64,000 nt of DNA from an uncultured Lachnospiraceae bacterium (GTDB lineage: Bacteria > Bacillota > Clostridia > Lachnospirales > Lachnospiraceae). Both the position numbers and the translations under genes were made by a program. Below the pieces are notes generated by a model, which did not search any database, was not told where the DNA came from, and worked only from the letters and a program-made list of their open reading frames with translations. Positions 52,305-60,957 of the stretch are shown here, one piece after another. The stretch is taken from positions 8,952-72,951 of the forward strand of contig URSA01000014.1 of the NCBI GenBank assembly GCA_900550475.1, in the 5' to 3' direction. The stretch's first letter is position 1; each line of letters begins with the position of its first letter.

Positions 52305-53102
52305 ATGATTACCAGTACCGCAAACGCAAAAATCAAACAGCTTGTGCAGTGGCAGACCAAGGCAAAGGAGCGCAGACGCGACGGTGTTTTCGTGGCGGAG
52401 GGAACCAAAATGTTTTTGGAGGCTCCGGATGCCCTGATCCGTGAAATTTATGTGACAGAGGAGCTGATTGCCCGGCTGAAACAGGGAAAAATGGAAAAAG
52501 AGCAGCTGTTATCAAATAAACTGGAGCATTCCGGTTACGAGACAGTGACGGAAGAGGTCATGAAAAAGGCTGCGGATACGCAGACACCCCAGGGAATTTT
52601 GTCGGTACTGGATCAGCCGCGCTACGAGGCGGAGGACATTCTCTCTCCGGACGGTCTTTACCTGATACTGGAAAACTTGCAGGATCCGGGGAATCTGGGA
52701 ACCATGTTCCGCACGGGAGAGGGCGCGGGTGTAAGCGGCGTGATCATGACGCGGGAGACAGTGGATCTGTTCAACCCCAAGACAATTCGTTCCACCATGG
52801 GATCTGTTTTCAGAGTCCCTTTTATATATGTAGAAACTCTTTCGCCCATAATGGAAAAAATGCGGGAGAAAGGCATTGTTACCTACGCGGCGCACCTGAA
52901 GGGAACGGCTTCCTACGATGCGTTCGACTATCGGAAGGGCACTGCTTTTCTGATCGGAAACGAGGGAAACGGCCTTACGAAGGAGACAGCCGATGCGGCG
53001 GATTTCTATCTCCGCATCCCCATGGAAGGAAAATTGGAATCCTTGAATGCGGCGGTTTCCGCTGCGATTCTGATGTACGAAGCACATAAACAAAGAAATT
53101 AA
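52305..53102 (+). CDS. SpoU/TrmH-family RNA 2'-O-methyltransferase
   Basis: A 265-aa SPOUT methyltransferase. Residues 1-100 form the substrate-binding domain (SPOUT_MTase_2 type, with RRRDGVFVAEGTKMF), and the knot domain has the three motifs LILENLQDPGNLGTMFRT, FLIGNEGNGLT and RIPMEGKLESLNAAVSAAIL. It methylates a ribose in rRNA with SAM, like RlmB or TsnR; the exact site is unknown. It starts just after the pfkA terminator, with AGGTGAGGAG before the ATG, and runs into proC. Confidence 0.92.
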   Translation: MITSTANAKIKQLVQWQTKAKERRRDGVFVAEGTKMFLEAPDALIREIYVTEELIARLKQGKMEKEQLLSNKLEHSGYETVTEEVMKKAADTQTPQGILSVLDQPRYEAEDILSPDGLYLILENLQDPGNLGTMFRTGEGAGVSGVIMTRETVDLFNPKTIRSTMGSVFRVPFIYVETLSPIMEKMREKGIVTYAAHLKGTASYDAFDYRKGTAFLIGNEGNGLTKETADAADFYLRIPMEGKLESLNAAVSAAILMYEAHKQRN

Positions 53103-53126
53103 AACAAGATTTAACAGGAGAATGCT

Positions 53127-53915
53127 ATGATTGGATTTATTGGACTGGGAAATATGGCAACTGCCATAATTGGGGGAATCCTCAAAAAAGAACTTGTGTT
53201 ATCAAATGAGATCATCGGCTCTGCAAAAACGCAGGAAACCATGAAAAAATGCAGGGAAAAGTACGGAATTGAGGTGGCGGATAACGCCACGGTGGCAGCC
53301 CGTGCGGACATTCTTTTTCTGGCTGTAAAACCGGTCTTTTTCCCGGAGGTGATCGCCCGGATCAGGGATGTCGTCCGTGAAGATACGGTAATTGTCAGCA
53401 TTGCCGCAGGAAAAACGCTGGCTTACATAGAGGGATTGTTCGGAAAAAAATGCAAGCTGGTCCGCTGTATGCCGAACACGCCCGCACTGGTGCTGGAGGG
53501 GTGTACGGCAGTGACCTACGGTGAGCTTGTGACCGCAGAGGAGAAGGAGCGCGTGGGAAAAGTGCTTGCGTCCTTCGGAACGGTGAGTGAGGTGCCGGAG
53601 CGCCTGATGGATGTGGTGGTGGGCGTCAGCGGAAGCTCTCCTGCCTATGTGTTCATGTTTATCGAGGCGATGGCGGATGAGGCGGTATGCGCCGGAATGC
53701 CCAGAAAACAGGCGTATGAGATGGCGGCACAGTCGGTGCTCGGAAGTGCGAAGCTTATGCTGGAAACCGGCAGACATCCCGGAGAATTGAAGGATATGGT
53801 ATGCTCCCCCGGCGGAACAACCATCGCGGCGGTCAAGGTTTTGGAGGAAATGGGCATGCGCGCCGCGGTGATGGACGCCATGGAAGCCTGCATCGAAAAG
53901 TCAAAGAACCTTTGA
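53127..53915 (+). CDS. proC: Pyrroline-5-carboxylate reductase
   Basis: A 262-aa enzyme starting MIGFIGLGNMATAIIGGIL, the NAD(P)H-binding glycine motif. CMPNTPALVLEGCTA near residue 115 and the C-terminal signature GSAKLMLETGRHPGELKDMVCSPGGTTIAAV fit ProC throughout. It makes proline from pyrroline-5-carboxylate in the cytoplasm. It lies 24 nt after the methyltransferase gene with ACAGGAG before the ATG. Confidence 0.95.
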   Translation: MIGFIGLGNMATAIIGGILKKELVLSNEIIGSAKTQETMKKCREKYGIEVADNATVAARADILFLAVKPVFFPEVIARIRDVVREDTVIVSIAAGKTLAYIEGLFGKKCKLVRCMPNTPALVLEGCTAVTYGELVTAEEKERVGKVLASFGTVSEVPERLMDVVVGVSGSSPAYVFMFIEAMADEAVCAGMPRKQAYEMAAQSVLGSAKLMLETGRHPGELKDMVCSPGGTTIAAVKVLEEMGMRAAVMDAMEACIEKSKNL

Positions 53916-53938
53916 TCTGCTGTAAAAAAAGTAAGCGC

Positions 53939-53967
53939 TTGACAAAAAAAATGTCTTCTGCTATGAT
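53939..53967 (+). promoter_or_regulatory. Strong promoter of the cell-wall hydrolase gene
   Basis: Consensus TTGACA (53939-53944), 17-bp spacer, TATGAT (53962-53967). An 8-bp inverted repeat ACAAATTT-AAC-AAATTTGT (53978-53996) lies over the expected transcription start and could be a repressor site. Confidence 0.75.
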
Positions 53968-54056
53968 ATCTCCCATAACAAATTTAACAAATTTGTAATA
54001 AATGTAACAAAATCGGTATATATTATTGTTACGTGCAACAAACGGAGGTAAAGAAA

Positions 54057-55136
54057 ATGGCAAGAGGCAGATGGCTGCTTGCGGGGATTGCCGGTATGAT
54101 CCTTTCACTGGCAATGCTTTTTGAGGCAAGCATGGTTGCAGAAGCCGGCAGCGCGAGTAATTACCTGAGTGGAACGAACGGCGGTGTGTCGGCTGTGCTG
54201 GATGTGAGCGCGGCGAGTACCGCGGATGTGCTGTATGAAACGGCAAGGGCACTTAATGTGGATCTGGATGAGATTCAGCCGGAAGAGAAGTCGACCCTTG
54301 TGATGGCGAATGTAACCCATACATTGAATGTGCGCGTGGAGCCCGATGCGGATGCCGAAAAGGCAGGAAAGCTCTACAAGGACTGCGGCGGCACGGTTCT
54401 GGAACGAAAGGACGGCTGGACCAAGATCCAGTCGGGCGACCTGATCGGCTGGGCAAGCGACGAGTACCTTCTCTTTGACGAGGAGGCGGAGGCGCTGGCG
54501 GCGGATGTGGGCGTCACGGTGGCGCATATCGACGATGGACTGAATGTGCGCAAGGAGCCCAACATGGATGCCGAGGTTTACGGTATCCTTCCGAAGGGCG
54601 ATGAAGTGGAAGTGCTGGAAATCAGCGAGGATGGCTGGGCATGCATCGATTATGACGGTGCGGACGGCTATGTGTCCACGGACTATATCACCATCGAGTT
54701 CAAGATCGATGCTGGTGAGACCATGGAGGCAATCAAGGCGCGCGAGGCAGAGGAAGCCGAGAAGAAGCGCCATAAGAATTACGGTGCGTACACCACGGAT
54801 GCAGACACCACCCTGCTGCTTGCGGCGCTGATCCAGTGCGAGGCAGGCGGAGAACCCTACGAGGGACAGCTGGCGGTAGGCGCGGTCGTGATGAACCGTG
54901 TGCGGAGCGCGGCTTACCCTGATACCATTCACGGCGTAATCTATGCGTCGGGACAGTTCACACCCGCCCAGAGCGGAAAGGTGAACCGGGTATTGGAATC
55001 CGGCAAGATTAAACAGAGCTGTATTGATGCCGCTATCGAGGCAATCTCCGGTGTTTCCAACGTGGGCGATCTGACCCACTTCAGAAGAAACAACGGCAGA
55101 AGCGGTCTGGTGATCGGAAATCATGTATTCTACTAA
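54057..55136 (+). CDS. Secreted SH3b cell-wall hydrolase, SleB-like
   Basis: A 359-aa exported protein. Signal peptide at 1-30 (LLAGIAGMILSLAMLFEAS, cleavage near VAEAG), two bacterial SH3 domains at about 86-140 (LNVRVEPDADAEKAGKLY) and 155-212 (LNVRKEPNMDAEVYGILP), a Glu/Ala/Lys linker, and a Hydrolase_2 (SleB) domain at 253-359 with ALIQCEAGGEPYEGQLAVGAVVMNRV; Glu262 is the expected catalytic acid. It is a peptidoglycan-lytic enzyme, in relatives for spores or growth. The ATG at 54057 has CGGAGG before it. A strong terminator follows. Confidence 0.9.
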   Translation: MARGRWLLAGIAGMILSLAMLFEASMVAEAGSASNYLSGTNGGVSAVLDVSAASTADVLYETARALNVDLDEIQPEEKSTLVMANVTHTLNVRVEPDADAEKAGKLYKDCGGTVLERKDGWTKIQSGDLIGWASDEYLLFDEEAEALAADVGVTVAHIDDGLNVRKEPNMDAEVYGILPKGDEVEVLEISEDGWACIDYDGADGYVSTDYITIEFKIDAGETMEAIKAREAEEAEKKRHKNYGAYTTDADTTLLLAALIQCEAGGEPYEGQLAVGAVVMNRVRSAAYPDTIHGVIYASGQFTPAQSGKVNRVLESGKIKQSCIDAAIEAISGVSNVGDLTHFRRNNGRSGLVIGNHVFY

Positions 55137-55140
55137 AAAA

Positions 55141-55179
55141 ACGATGGGATGTTGCGCGGCGGCATCCCATCGTTTTTTT
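55141..55179 (+). terminator. Strong terminator after the hydrolase gene
   Basis: ACGATGGGATG (55141-55151) pairs with CATCCCATCGT (55163-55173), followed by seven T. Confidence 0.92.
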
Positions 55180-55308
55180 CGGTATACCCTCAACGTGCGC
55201 ACCCTTCCGCTTTAAGAAGGCTTATCGTGCAGAAAAACAGTTGCCCGAATGCGCCCGGTGTAGTAAGATAAGAGAGTATAAAGGTGAAAGGAAAAGGGGG
55301 TAGGAAAG

Positions 55309-55755
55309 ATGAATAGCATGTTGTTTGTATGGCTGGTTCTGCTGATCCTTTTTATCGTGGCGGAGCTGGCGACCATGGGACTTACCACAATCTGGTTTGC
55401 CGGCGGTGCCTTGATCGCAGCGATCGCGGCTGCATTGCATGCCCCGTTGGTGCTGCAGGTGGCACTGTTCCTGATTGTGTCCATCGTGCTCCTGTTCTTC
55501 ACAAGACCGATTGCGGTGAAGTATTTCAACAAGGATCGTGTGCGGACGAATGTGGAGAGCATGATCGGAAGGCAGGCAATCGTGATCAGTGAGATCAACA
55601 ATCTGGAAGGTGTCGGACAGGTTACGGTGAGCGGCCAGGAATGGTCTGCACGAAGCCGCAATGAGGCACAGAAGATTCCGGTGGGAACCGTTGTGGTGGT
55701 GTGCGCGGTGAGCGGCGTGAAGTTGATCGTGGAACCGCAGCAGATGCAGTCTTAA
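55309..55755 (+). CDS. NfeD-family membrane protein, short form
   Basis: A 148-aa protein with two to three hydrophobic segments in residues 1-70 (FVWLVLLILFIVAELATMG first) and a C-terminal OB-fold-like domain from about 85 (GRQAIVISEINNLEGVGQVTV). This is the short NfeD form lacking the serine protease domain. NfeD proteins pair with SPFH proteins, and the SPFH gene follows 50 nt later. GGGGGTAGG precedes the ATG. Confidence 0.9.
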   Translation: MNSMLFVWLVLLILFIVAELATMGLTTIWFAGGALIAAIAAALHAPLVLQVALFLIVSIVLLFFTRPIAVKYFNKDRVRTNVESMIGRQAIVISEINNLEGVGQVTVSGQEWSARSRNEAQKIPVGTVVVVCAVSGVKLIVEPQQMQS

Positions 55756-55805
55756 AAAGTGAAAAAAGAAAATAAAAGCCGTTTTGTACGGCGGAGGGAG
55801 AAAAA

Positions 55806-56726
55806 ATGGAATTTATTATTATTGCATTGATCGTACTGTTGTTGTTGATACTGGTTTCCTGTATCAAGATCGTGCCTCAGGCACAGGCTTACGTGGTGGA
55901 GAGACTTGGTGCATATCAGGGTACCTGGTCGGTCGGCATGCACCTCAAGTTGCCGTTCTTGGACAGGGTGGCAAGAAGAGTCAACCTGAAGGAGCAGGTA
56001 GCGGATTTCCCGCCCCAGCCCGTAATCACGAAGGATAACGTTACCATGAGAATCGATACGGTTGTGTTCTATCAGATCACGGATCCCAGACTGTTTACCT
56101 ACGGTGTGGAAAATCCCATGATGGCGATCGAGAATCTGACGGCAACCACGCTTCGTAACATCATCGGTGATCTGGAGTTGGATGAGACCTTGACCTCCCG
56201 TGAGACCATCAATACGCAGATGCGTGCAGCTTTGGATATTGCAACCGATCCCTGGGGTATCAAGGTAAATCGTGTGGAGCTGAAGAACATCATTCCTCCC
56301 GCAGAGATCCAGAACGCTATGGAGAGACAGATGAAGGCAGAGCGTGAGAGACGTGAGGCCGTTACCAGAGCAGAAGGTGAGAAGAAGGCAAGCATCCTTC
56401 AGGCAGAGGGTGAAAAGGAATCCGCAATCCTCCGCGCAGAGGCTGAGAAGCAGTCCGCAATCCTCCGTGCAGAGGCTGAGAAGGAGAAGATGATCCGCGA
56501 GGCAGAAGGTGAAGCGGAAGCAATCCTCAAGGTGCAGCAGGCAAACGCCGATGGTATCAAGATGCTGAAAGAGGCGGGCGCGGATGAGGCTGTGCTGAAG
56601 ATCAAGAGTCTGGAGGCATTTGAGAAGGCAGCGGACGGCAAGGCAACCAAGATCCTGCTTCCTGCCGATCTTCAGGGAATTGCATCTCTGGCAACCGCAT
56701 TCAGAGAGGTTTCCGACAACAAATAA
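55806..56726 (+). CDS. SPFH/stomatin-like membrane protein (QmcA-like)
   Basis: A 306-aa protein with an N-terminal membrane anchor (FIIIALIVLLLLILVSCIK), the SPFH domain at about 25-190 (VPQAQAYVVERLGAYQGTW, VDTVVFYQITDPRLFTYGVE, LTSRETINTQMRAALD), and an Ala/Glu-rich coiled coil at about 180-255 with repeated ILRAEAEK units. The family forms large ring assemblies in the membrane that organise proteases or microdomains. It is paired with the NfeD gene upstream and followed by a good terminator. Confidence 0.93.
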   Translation: MEFIIIALIVLLLLILVSCIKIVPQAQAYVVERLGAYQGTWSVGMHLKLPFLDRVARRVNLKEQVADFPPQPVITKDNVTMRIDTVVFYQITDPRLFTYGVENPMMAIENLTATTLRNIIGDLELDETLTSRETINTQMRAALDIATDPWGIKVNRVELKNIIPPAEIQNAMERQMKAERERREAVTRAEGEKKASILQAEGEKESAILRAEAEKQSAILRAEAEKEKMIREAEGEAEAILKVQQANADGIKMLKEAGADEAVLKIKSLEAFEKAADGKATKILLPADLQGIASLATAFREVSDNK

Positions 56727-56752
56727 TTGTAAGATAAGACCCGGTTGAGAAG

Positions 56753-56779
56753 GAGAGTCTGCGGGCAGGCTCTCTTTTT
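56753..56779 (+). terminator. Terminator after the SPFH gene
   Basis: GAGAGTCTGC and GCAGGCTCTC, with one G-T pair, close directly on each other and are followed by TTTTT. Confidence 0.85.
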
Positions 56780-56807
56780 CCCGTGAAAAGAATAAGGAGG
56801 CATTTCC

Positions 56808-57791
56808 ATGGATCTGAAAGGACGTCATTTTTTAAAGCTGCTTGATTTTACACCGGAGGAGATCACTTATCTGCTGGATCTTGCCGCAGACCTGAAGGAC
56901 AAGAAAAAGAAGGGAATCCCCGTGGACACTTTCCGGGGAAAGAATGTGGCGCTGATTTTTGAAAAGACCAGCACGCGCACCCGCTGCTCCTTTGAGGTTG
57001 CCGCCCATGATCTGGGACTTGGCATCACCTATCTGGATCCGCAGGGCTCCCAGATCGGCAAAAAGGAGAGTATTGCGGACACCGCAAGAGTGTTGGGACG
57101 CATGTACGAGGGAATCGAGTACCGGGGCTACGGTCAGGAGATCGTGGAGGAGCTGGCACGGTATGCCGGCGTTCCGGTCTGGAACGGTCTGACCAACGAG
57201 TTTCATCCCACTCAGATGCTGGCGGATCTGCTCACCATCCGGGAGCATTTCGGCTACCTGAAAGGAATCAAGCTGACCTACATGGGTGACGCCCGGTACA
57301 ATATGGGCAATTCGCTTATGGTGGCATGTGCCAAGATGGGCATGCATTTCACTGCCTGCACCACAAAGAAATATTTCCCCGCACCGGAGCTTGTGGCAGA
57401 GTGTGAGAAGATTGCGGCAGAGACCGGCGGAACCATCACACTGACAGAGGATGTGGGCGCAGGAACCCGCAATGTGGATGTAGTGTGCACAGATGTGTGG
57501 GTGTCCATGGGAGAGCCCGACGAAGTGTGGGAGAGCCGGATCGAGGAGCTTTCTCCTTATCAGGTAAACAGAAAGGTGATGGAAAACGCGGGAAGCAAGG
57601 CGGTCTTCATGCATTGTCTGCCGGCATTCCATGACCTCAAGACCAAGATCGGCACCGAGATGGGAAAGAAGTTCGGCATCACGGAAATGGAAGTGACGGA
57701 CGAGGTGTTTGAATCCCCGCAGTCCGTAGTATTTGACGAGGCGGAAAACAGGATGCACACCATCAAGGCAGTGATGGCGGCAACCTTATGA
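56808..57791 (+). CDS. argF: Ornithine carbamoyltransferase
   Basis: A 327-aa enzyme of normal length. IFEKTSTRTRCSFEVAAHD holds the STRTR carbamoyl-phosphate loop near residue 52, HPTQMLADLLTI follows, and FMHCLPAFHD near 265 holds the HCLP ornithine motif with the catalytic Cys; these separate it from aspartate carbamoyltransferase. It makes citrulline in arginine synthesis or works in reverse in arginine breakdown. AAGGAGG precedes the ATG. The stop overlaps the birA start (ATGA). No other arg gene is near. Confidence 0.95.
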   Translation: MDLKGRHFLKLLDFTPEEITYLLDLAADLKDKKKKGIPVDTFRGKNVALIFEKTSTRTRCSFEVAAHDLGLGITYLDPQGSQIGKKESIADTARVLGRMYEGIEYRGYGQEIVEELARYAGVPVWNGLTNEFHPTQMLADLLTIREHFGYLKGIKLTYMGDARYNMGNSLMVACAKMGMHFTACTTKKYFPAPELVAECEKIAAETGGTITLTEDVGAGTRNVDVVCTDVWVSMGEPDEVWESRIEELSPYQVNRKVMENAGSKAVFMHCLPAFHDLKTKIGTEMGKKFGITEMEVTDEVFESPQSVVFDEAENRMHTIKAVMAATL

Positions 57792-58768
57792 AATCAGAAA
57801 TATTGTCCCTGTTAAGGGAGTCCGGGGATTATGTTTCCGGTCAGGAGCTTTGCGAGCACTTCGGTGTCACAAGGGCGGCTGTCTGGAAGGCGATCAACCA
57901 ACTGAAAAAAGAAGGCTACGACATCGACGCGGTGCAGAACAGAGGCTACCGTCTGGTCTCGGAGCGGGAGCTTTACGGCAAAAACGAGCTCGAGAGCAGA
58001 ATCCGCACAAGGTGGGCGGGACGAAATGTAGTGTTCTATGAGATCACGGATTCCACCAACGTGCAGGCAAAACGGCTGGCGGAGCAGGGCGCTGCCCAAG
58101 GGACGCTGGTAGTTGCCGAGGAGCAGACCGCAGGACGGGGAAGACGGGGCAGGGACTGGCGGTCGCCTGCCGGAAGCAATATCTATTTTACGCTTCTTCT
58201 CAGACCGGAATATACCACGGACTGCGCTTCCATGGTGACGCTGGTGATGGCGCTTGCGGTCAGGGAAGCGGTGCAGGAGATCTGCGGTACGGATGTCGGG
58301 ATCAAGTGGCCGAATGATGTTGTGGTTGGCGGAAAGAAAGTGACCGGGATCCTGACGGAGATGAGCCTTGAGGGAATGGAGATCCAGCATGTGGTCATCG
58401 GCGTGGGAATCAATGTGAAGGAACAGACCTTCCCTGCGGAAATTGCAGACAAGGCGACCAGTCTGGAGGAGGCAGCGGGAAAATCGGTGTCCAGAGCGGC
58501 ACTTTTGCAGAAGATCATGGAGCATTTTGAGGTTGACTACGAAAAGTTCCTGCAAACGAAGGATCTGTTCCTGCTAAAGCAGGGATACAACGGGGCGCTT
58601 GTGAACCTCGGCAGGGAGGTGCGGGTGCTGGATCCTGCGGGAGAGTATGGCGGTACAGCATTGGGAATCAATGAAAAAGGAGAGCTGCTGGTACGGACGG
58701 CGGACGGTTCCGTGAAGGAAGTCTATGCCGGCGAGGTATCGGTGCGCGGGATATATGGGTATGTCTGA
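57788..58768 (+). CDS. birA: Biotin-protein ligase / biotin repressor
   Basis: A 326-aa bifunctional BirA: winged HTH at 1-60 (LLRESGDYVSGQELCEHFG, AAVWKAINQLKKEGY), catalytic domain with GRGRRGRDWRSPAGSNIYF near 120 and IKWPNDVVVGGKKVTGILTE near 177, and the C-terminal SH3-like domain. It activates biotin and attaches it to carboxylase carriers; with the HTH it can also repress biotin genes. The start overlaps the argF stop by four bases, so translation is coupled. It overlaps the next gene as well. Confidence 0.95.
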   Translation: MKSEILSLLRESGDYVSGQELCEHFGVTRAAVWKAINQLKKEGYDIDAVQNRGYRLVSERELYGKNELESRIRTRWAGRNVVFYEITDSTNVQAKRLAEQGAAQGTLVVAEEQTAGRGRRGRDWRSPAGSNIYFTLLLRPEYTTDCASMVTLVMALAVREAVQEICGTDVGIKWPNDVVVGGKKVTGILTEMSLEGMEIQHVVIGVGINVKEQTFPAEIADKATSLEEAAGKSVSRAALLQKIMEHFEVDYEKFLQTKDLFLLKQGYNGALVNLGREVRVLDPAGEYGGTALGINEKGELLVRTADGSVKEVYAGEVSVRGIYGYV

Positions 58769-59138
58769 ACAGGAAATGGATGGGAAGACCGTGCTCTGCG
58801 GAGCCAATTCCTACGAGATGAAATATTATTTCAACGAGACTTTTAAGGGGCTGCCGGATGCAATCAAGGATGAGCTGCACATTCTGTGCGTGCTTTTTAC
58901 AGAGGAGATTGGCGGTGTTTTCACCATTGCCTTTGATGCGGAGGGCGGAATTCTTTTAGAGACCAATGCCGACGATGATGATATCTATTACGATGAGATC
59001 AGCAGCGGTCTGATGGTTTCGGAGGTACGGAGAAAGCGCAGGGAATTGCTTGAGAGCCTGAGCCTCTATTACAGGATTTTTATCCTGCATGAGGATGTGA
59101 GCGCACTTTTGGAGGAAGACGATGATTCTGGCAATTGA
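58761..59138 (+). CDS. Small conserved protein of unknown function between birA and coaX
   Basis: A 125-aa soluble protein starting MSEQEMDGKTVLCGANSYEM, with FNETFKGLPDAIKDELHIL, EIGGVFTIAFDAEGGILLET and an acidic end (LLEEDDDSG). It overlaps birA by 8 nt and coaX by 17 nt. I recall such a protein at this place in other Lachnospiraceae (DUF6145 is the name I would test), but the function is unknown. A start a few codons upstream (58755 or 58725) is possible. The tight overlaps suggest it is made together with the biotin and CoA enzymes. Confidence 0.75.
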   Translation: MSEQEMDGKTVLCGANSYEMKYYFNETFKGLPDAIKDELHILCVLFTEEIGGVFTIAFDAEGGILLETNADDDDIYYDEISSGLMVSEVRRKRRELLESLSLYYRIFILHEDVSALLEEDDDSGN

Positions 59139-59901
59139 TGTGGGAAACACCAACATTACATGCGGCGTTTATGCGGAAAAGGCGTTGCAGGCCACATTCC
59201 GCATTACAACCAAGCAGTCCCGCACTTCGGACGAGTACGGCATTCTGCTGGGGGAGCTTCTGCGTGTGAAGAAGATTGATCCCGGGCAAATTGAGGGGAC
59301 GATCATTGCCAGCGTGGTTTCGGATGTGATGCACTCCCTGACCGGCGCCATCGTGCGCTATTTGGGACACACGCCGCTCATCGTGGGCCCCGGCGTCAAG
59401 ACCGGCATCAAGGTGTCCACGGAGAATCCCCGCGCCATCGGTGCAGACCGTATTGTAGATGCGGTGGCTGCATATGAAAAGTACGGTGGACCGGTACTGG
59501 TCATCGATTTCGGTACCGCCACCACCTACGATCTGGTGGGACGGGAAGGAAATTTTCAGGCGGGCATCACGGCTCCAGGCGTGCGTATCAGTGCGGATGC
59601 GCTGGCAGACCAGACGGCGATGCTGCCGAAGGTTGAACTGAAGAAGCCCCGTTCCATTCTGGCACAGGAAACCGTGACCAGCATGCAGGCGGGCATTTTC
59701 TTCGGACAGATCGGGCAGACGGAGTACATCATAAAGAAGGTGCGGGAGGAAAGCGGCTATCAGGACATGAAGGTGGTAGCCACGGGCGGTCTCGGCCGTG
59801 TGATCTCCGAGGAGACCGAGAGCATCGATGTGTATGACAGCTTCCTCACACTGGACGGGCTGTACCTGATCTATGAGAAAAACCGGAGAAGCGAGCGGTA
59901 G
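59122..59901 (+). CDS. coaX: Type III pantothenate kinase
   Basis: A 259-aa kinase of the CoaX family starting MILAIDVGNTNITCGVY, the phosphate loop. VGPGVKTGIKVSTENPRAIGADRIVDAVAA near residue 95 holds the GADR motif, and VIDFGTATTYDLVG and GGLGRVISEETESIDVYD follow. It phosphorylates pantothenate, the first step to coenzyme A, and needs a monovalent cation. It overlaps the preceding gene by 17 nt; GGAGGAAG lies before the ATG. Confidence 0.95.
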   Translation: MILAIDVGNTNITCGVYAEKALQATFRITTKQSRTSDEYGILLGELLRVKKIDPGQIEGTIIASVVSDVMHSLTGAIVRYLGHTPLIVGPGVKTGIKVSTENPRAIGADRIVDAVAAYEKYGGPVLVIDFGTATTYDLVGREGNFQAGITAPGVRISADALADQTAMLPKVELKKPRSILAQETVTSMQAGIFFGQIGQTEYIIKKVREESGYQDMKVVATGGLGRVISEETESIDVYDSFLTLDGLYLIYEKNRRSER

Positions 59902-59904
59902 GGA

Positions 59905-60870
59905 ATGAAACTTCAGATTGGAAACGTGGAACTGGATAATCAGGTGATTCTTGCCCCTATGGCGGGCGTGACAGATCTGCCCTTCCGGCTTCTTTGCAAG
60001 GAGCAGGGGGCAGGTCTTTTGTGCATGGAGATGGTCAGCGCAAAAGCAATTTATTACCACAACCGGAATACGGAAGATCTGATGGCAATCCGCCCGGAGG
60101 AGTGTCCGGTGTCCCTGCAATTATTCGGCTCGGATCCCGATATCATGGCGGAGATGGCGAAAAAAATCGAGGACAGACCGTTTGCCATTCTGGATATCAA
60201 CATGGGATGCCCGGTTCCGAAGGTGGTCAATAACGGAGAGGGCTCCGCGCTGATGAAGAATCCGAAGCTGGTGGAGCAGATTGTATACAAGGTGTCCCAT
60301 GCCATAAAGAAACCGGTGACGGTGAAGATCCGCAAGGGCTTTGACGACGCGCACCTGAATGCGGTGGAGATCGCGAAGATCGCCGAGAGCGCAGGCGCGG
60401 CGGCGGTGGCGGTTCACGGAAGGACAAGGGAGCAGTATTACAGCGGAAAGGCAGATTGGGACTGCATCCGTGCGGTGAAGGAGGCAGTGCGCATTCCCGT
60501 GATCGGAAACGGCGATGTGACGGACGCCTTGAGCGCAAAGCGCATGTTGGACGAAACCGGATGCGACGGTATTATGATCGGCAGGGGCGCACAGGGAAAT
60601 CCTTGGATTTTCCGGGAGGTGACAGAATATCTGGATACGGGTGTGATTCCTCCCAGACCCGATCCGGCGCAGATACGCCGTGTTGTGGAGCGCCATGCGG
60701 CTCTGCAGCTTGCCGTTAAGGGAGAATATACCGGCGTGAGGGAGATGCGTAAGCACCTTGCGTGGTATACCACCGGACTTCCCGGCTCCGCAAAATACCG
60801 CCAGATGATCAATTCCATGGAGACCATGGAGGAATTGCTGCAAAGTCTGGATGCGGTTTTTCAAAGCTAG
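59905..60870 (+). CDS. dusB: tRNA-dihydrouridine synthase B
   Basis: A 321-aa DusB-type flavoprotein. QVILAPMAGVTDLPFRLLCK binds FMN, DINMGCPVPKVVNNGEGSALM carries the catalytic Cys, VTVKIRKGFDD, AVHGRTREQYYSGKADWD and IGNGDVTDALSAKRML follow. It makes dihydrouridine in tRNA. It starts 3 nt after coaX. This is the second DUS in the window; the one at 14215 is of another subgroup. Confidence 0.94.
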   Translation: MKLQIGNVELDNQVILAPMAGVTDLPFRLLCKEQGAGLLCMEMVSAKAIYYHNRNTEDLMAIRPEECPVSLQLFGSDPDIMAEMAKKIEDRPFAILDINMGCPVPKVVNNGEGSALMKNPKLVEQIVYKVSHAIKKPVTVKIRKGFDDAHLNAVEIAKIAESAGAAAVAVHGRTREQYYSGKADWDCIRAVKEAVRIPVIGNGDVTDALSAKRMLDETGCDGIMIGRGAQGNPWIFREVTEYLDTGVIPPRPDPAQIRRVVERHAALQLAVKGEYTGVREMRKHLAWYTTGLPGSAKYRQMINSMETMEELLQSLDAVFQS

Positions 60871-60957
60871 GGAAACGACACGTTTCAAAACAAAGCGGAA
60901 AGTCATGGCATACGTTATATTGGAACAGCATATTTTCAAAGGGAAAGGAGTGTACCC

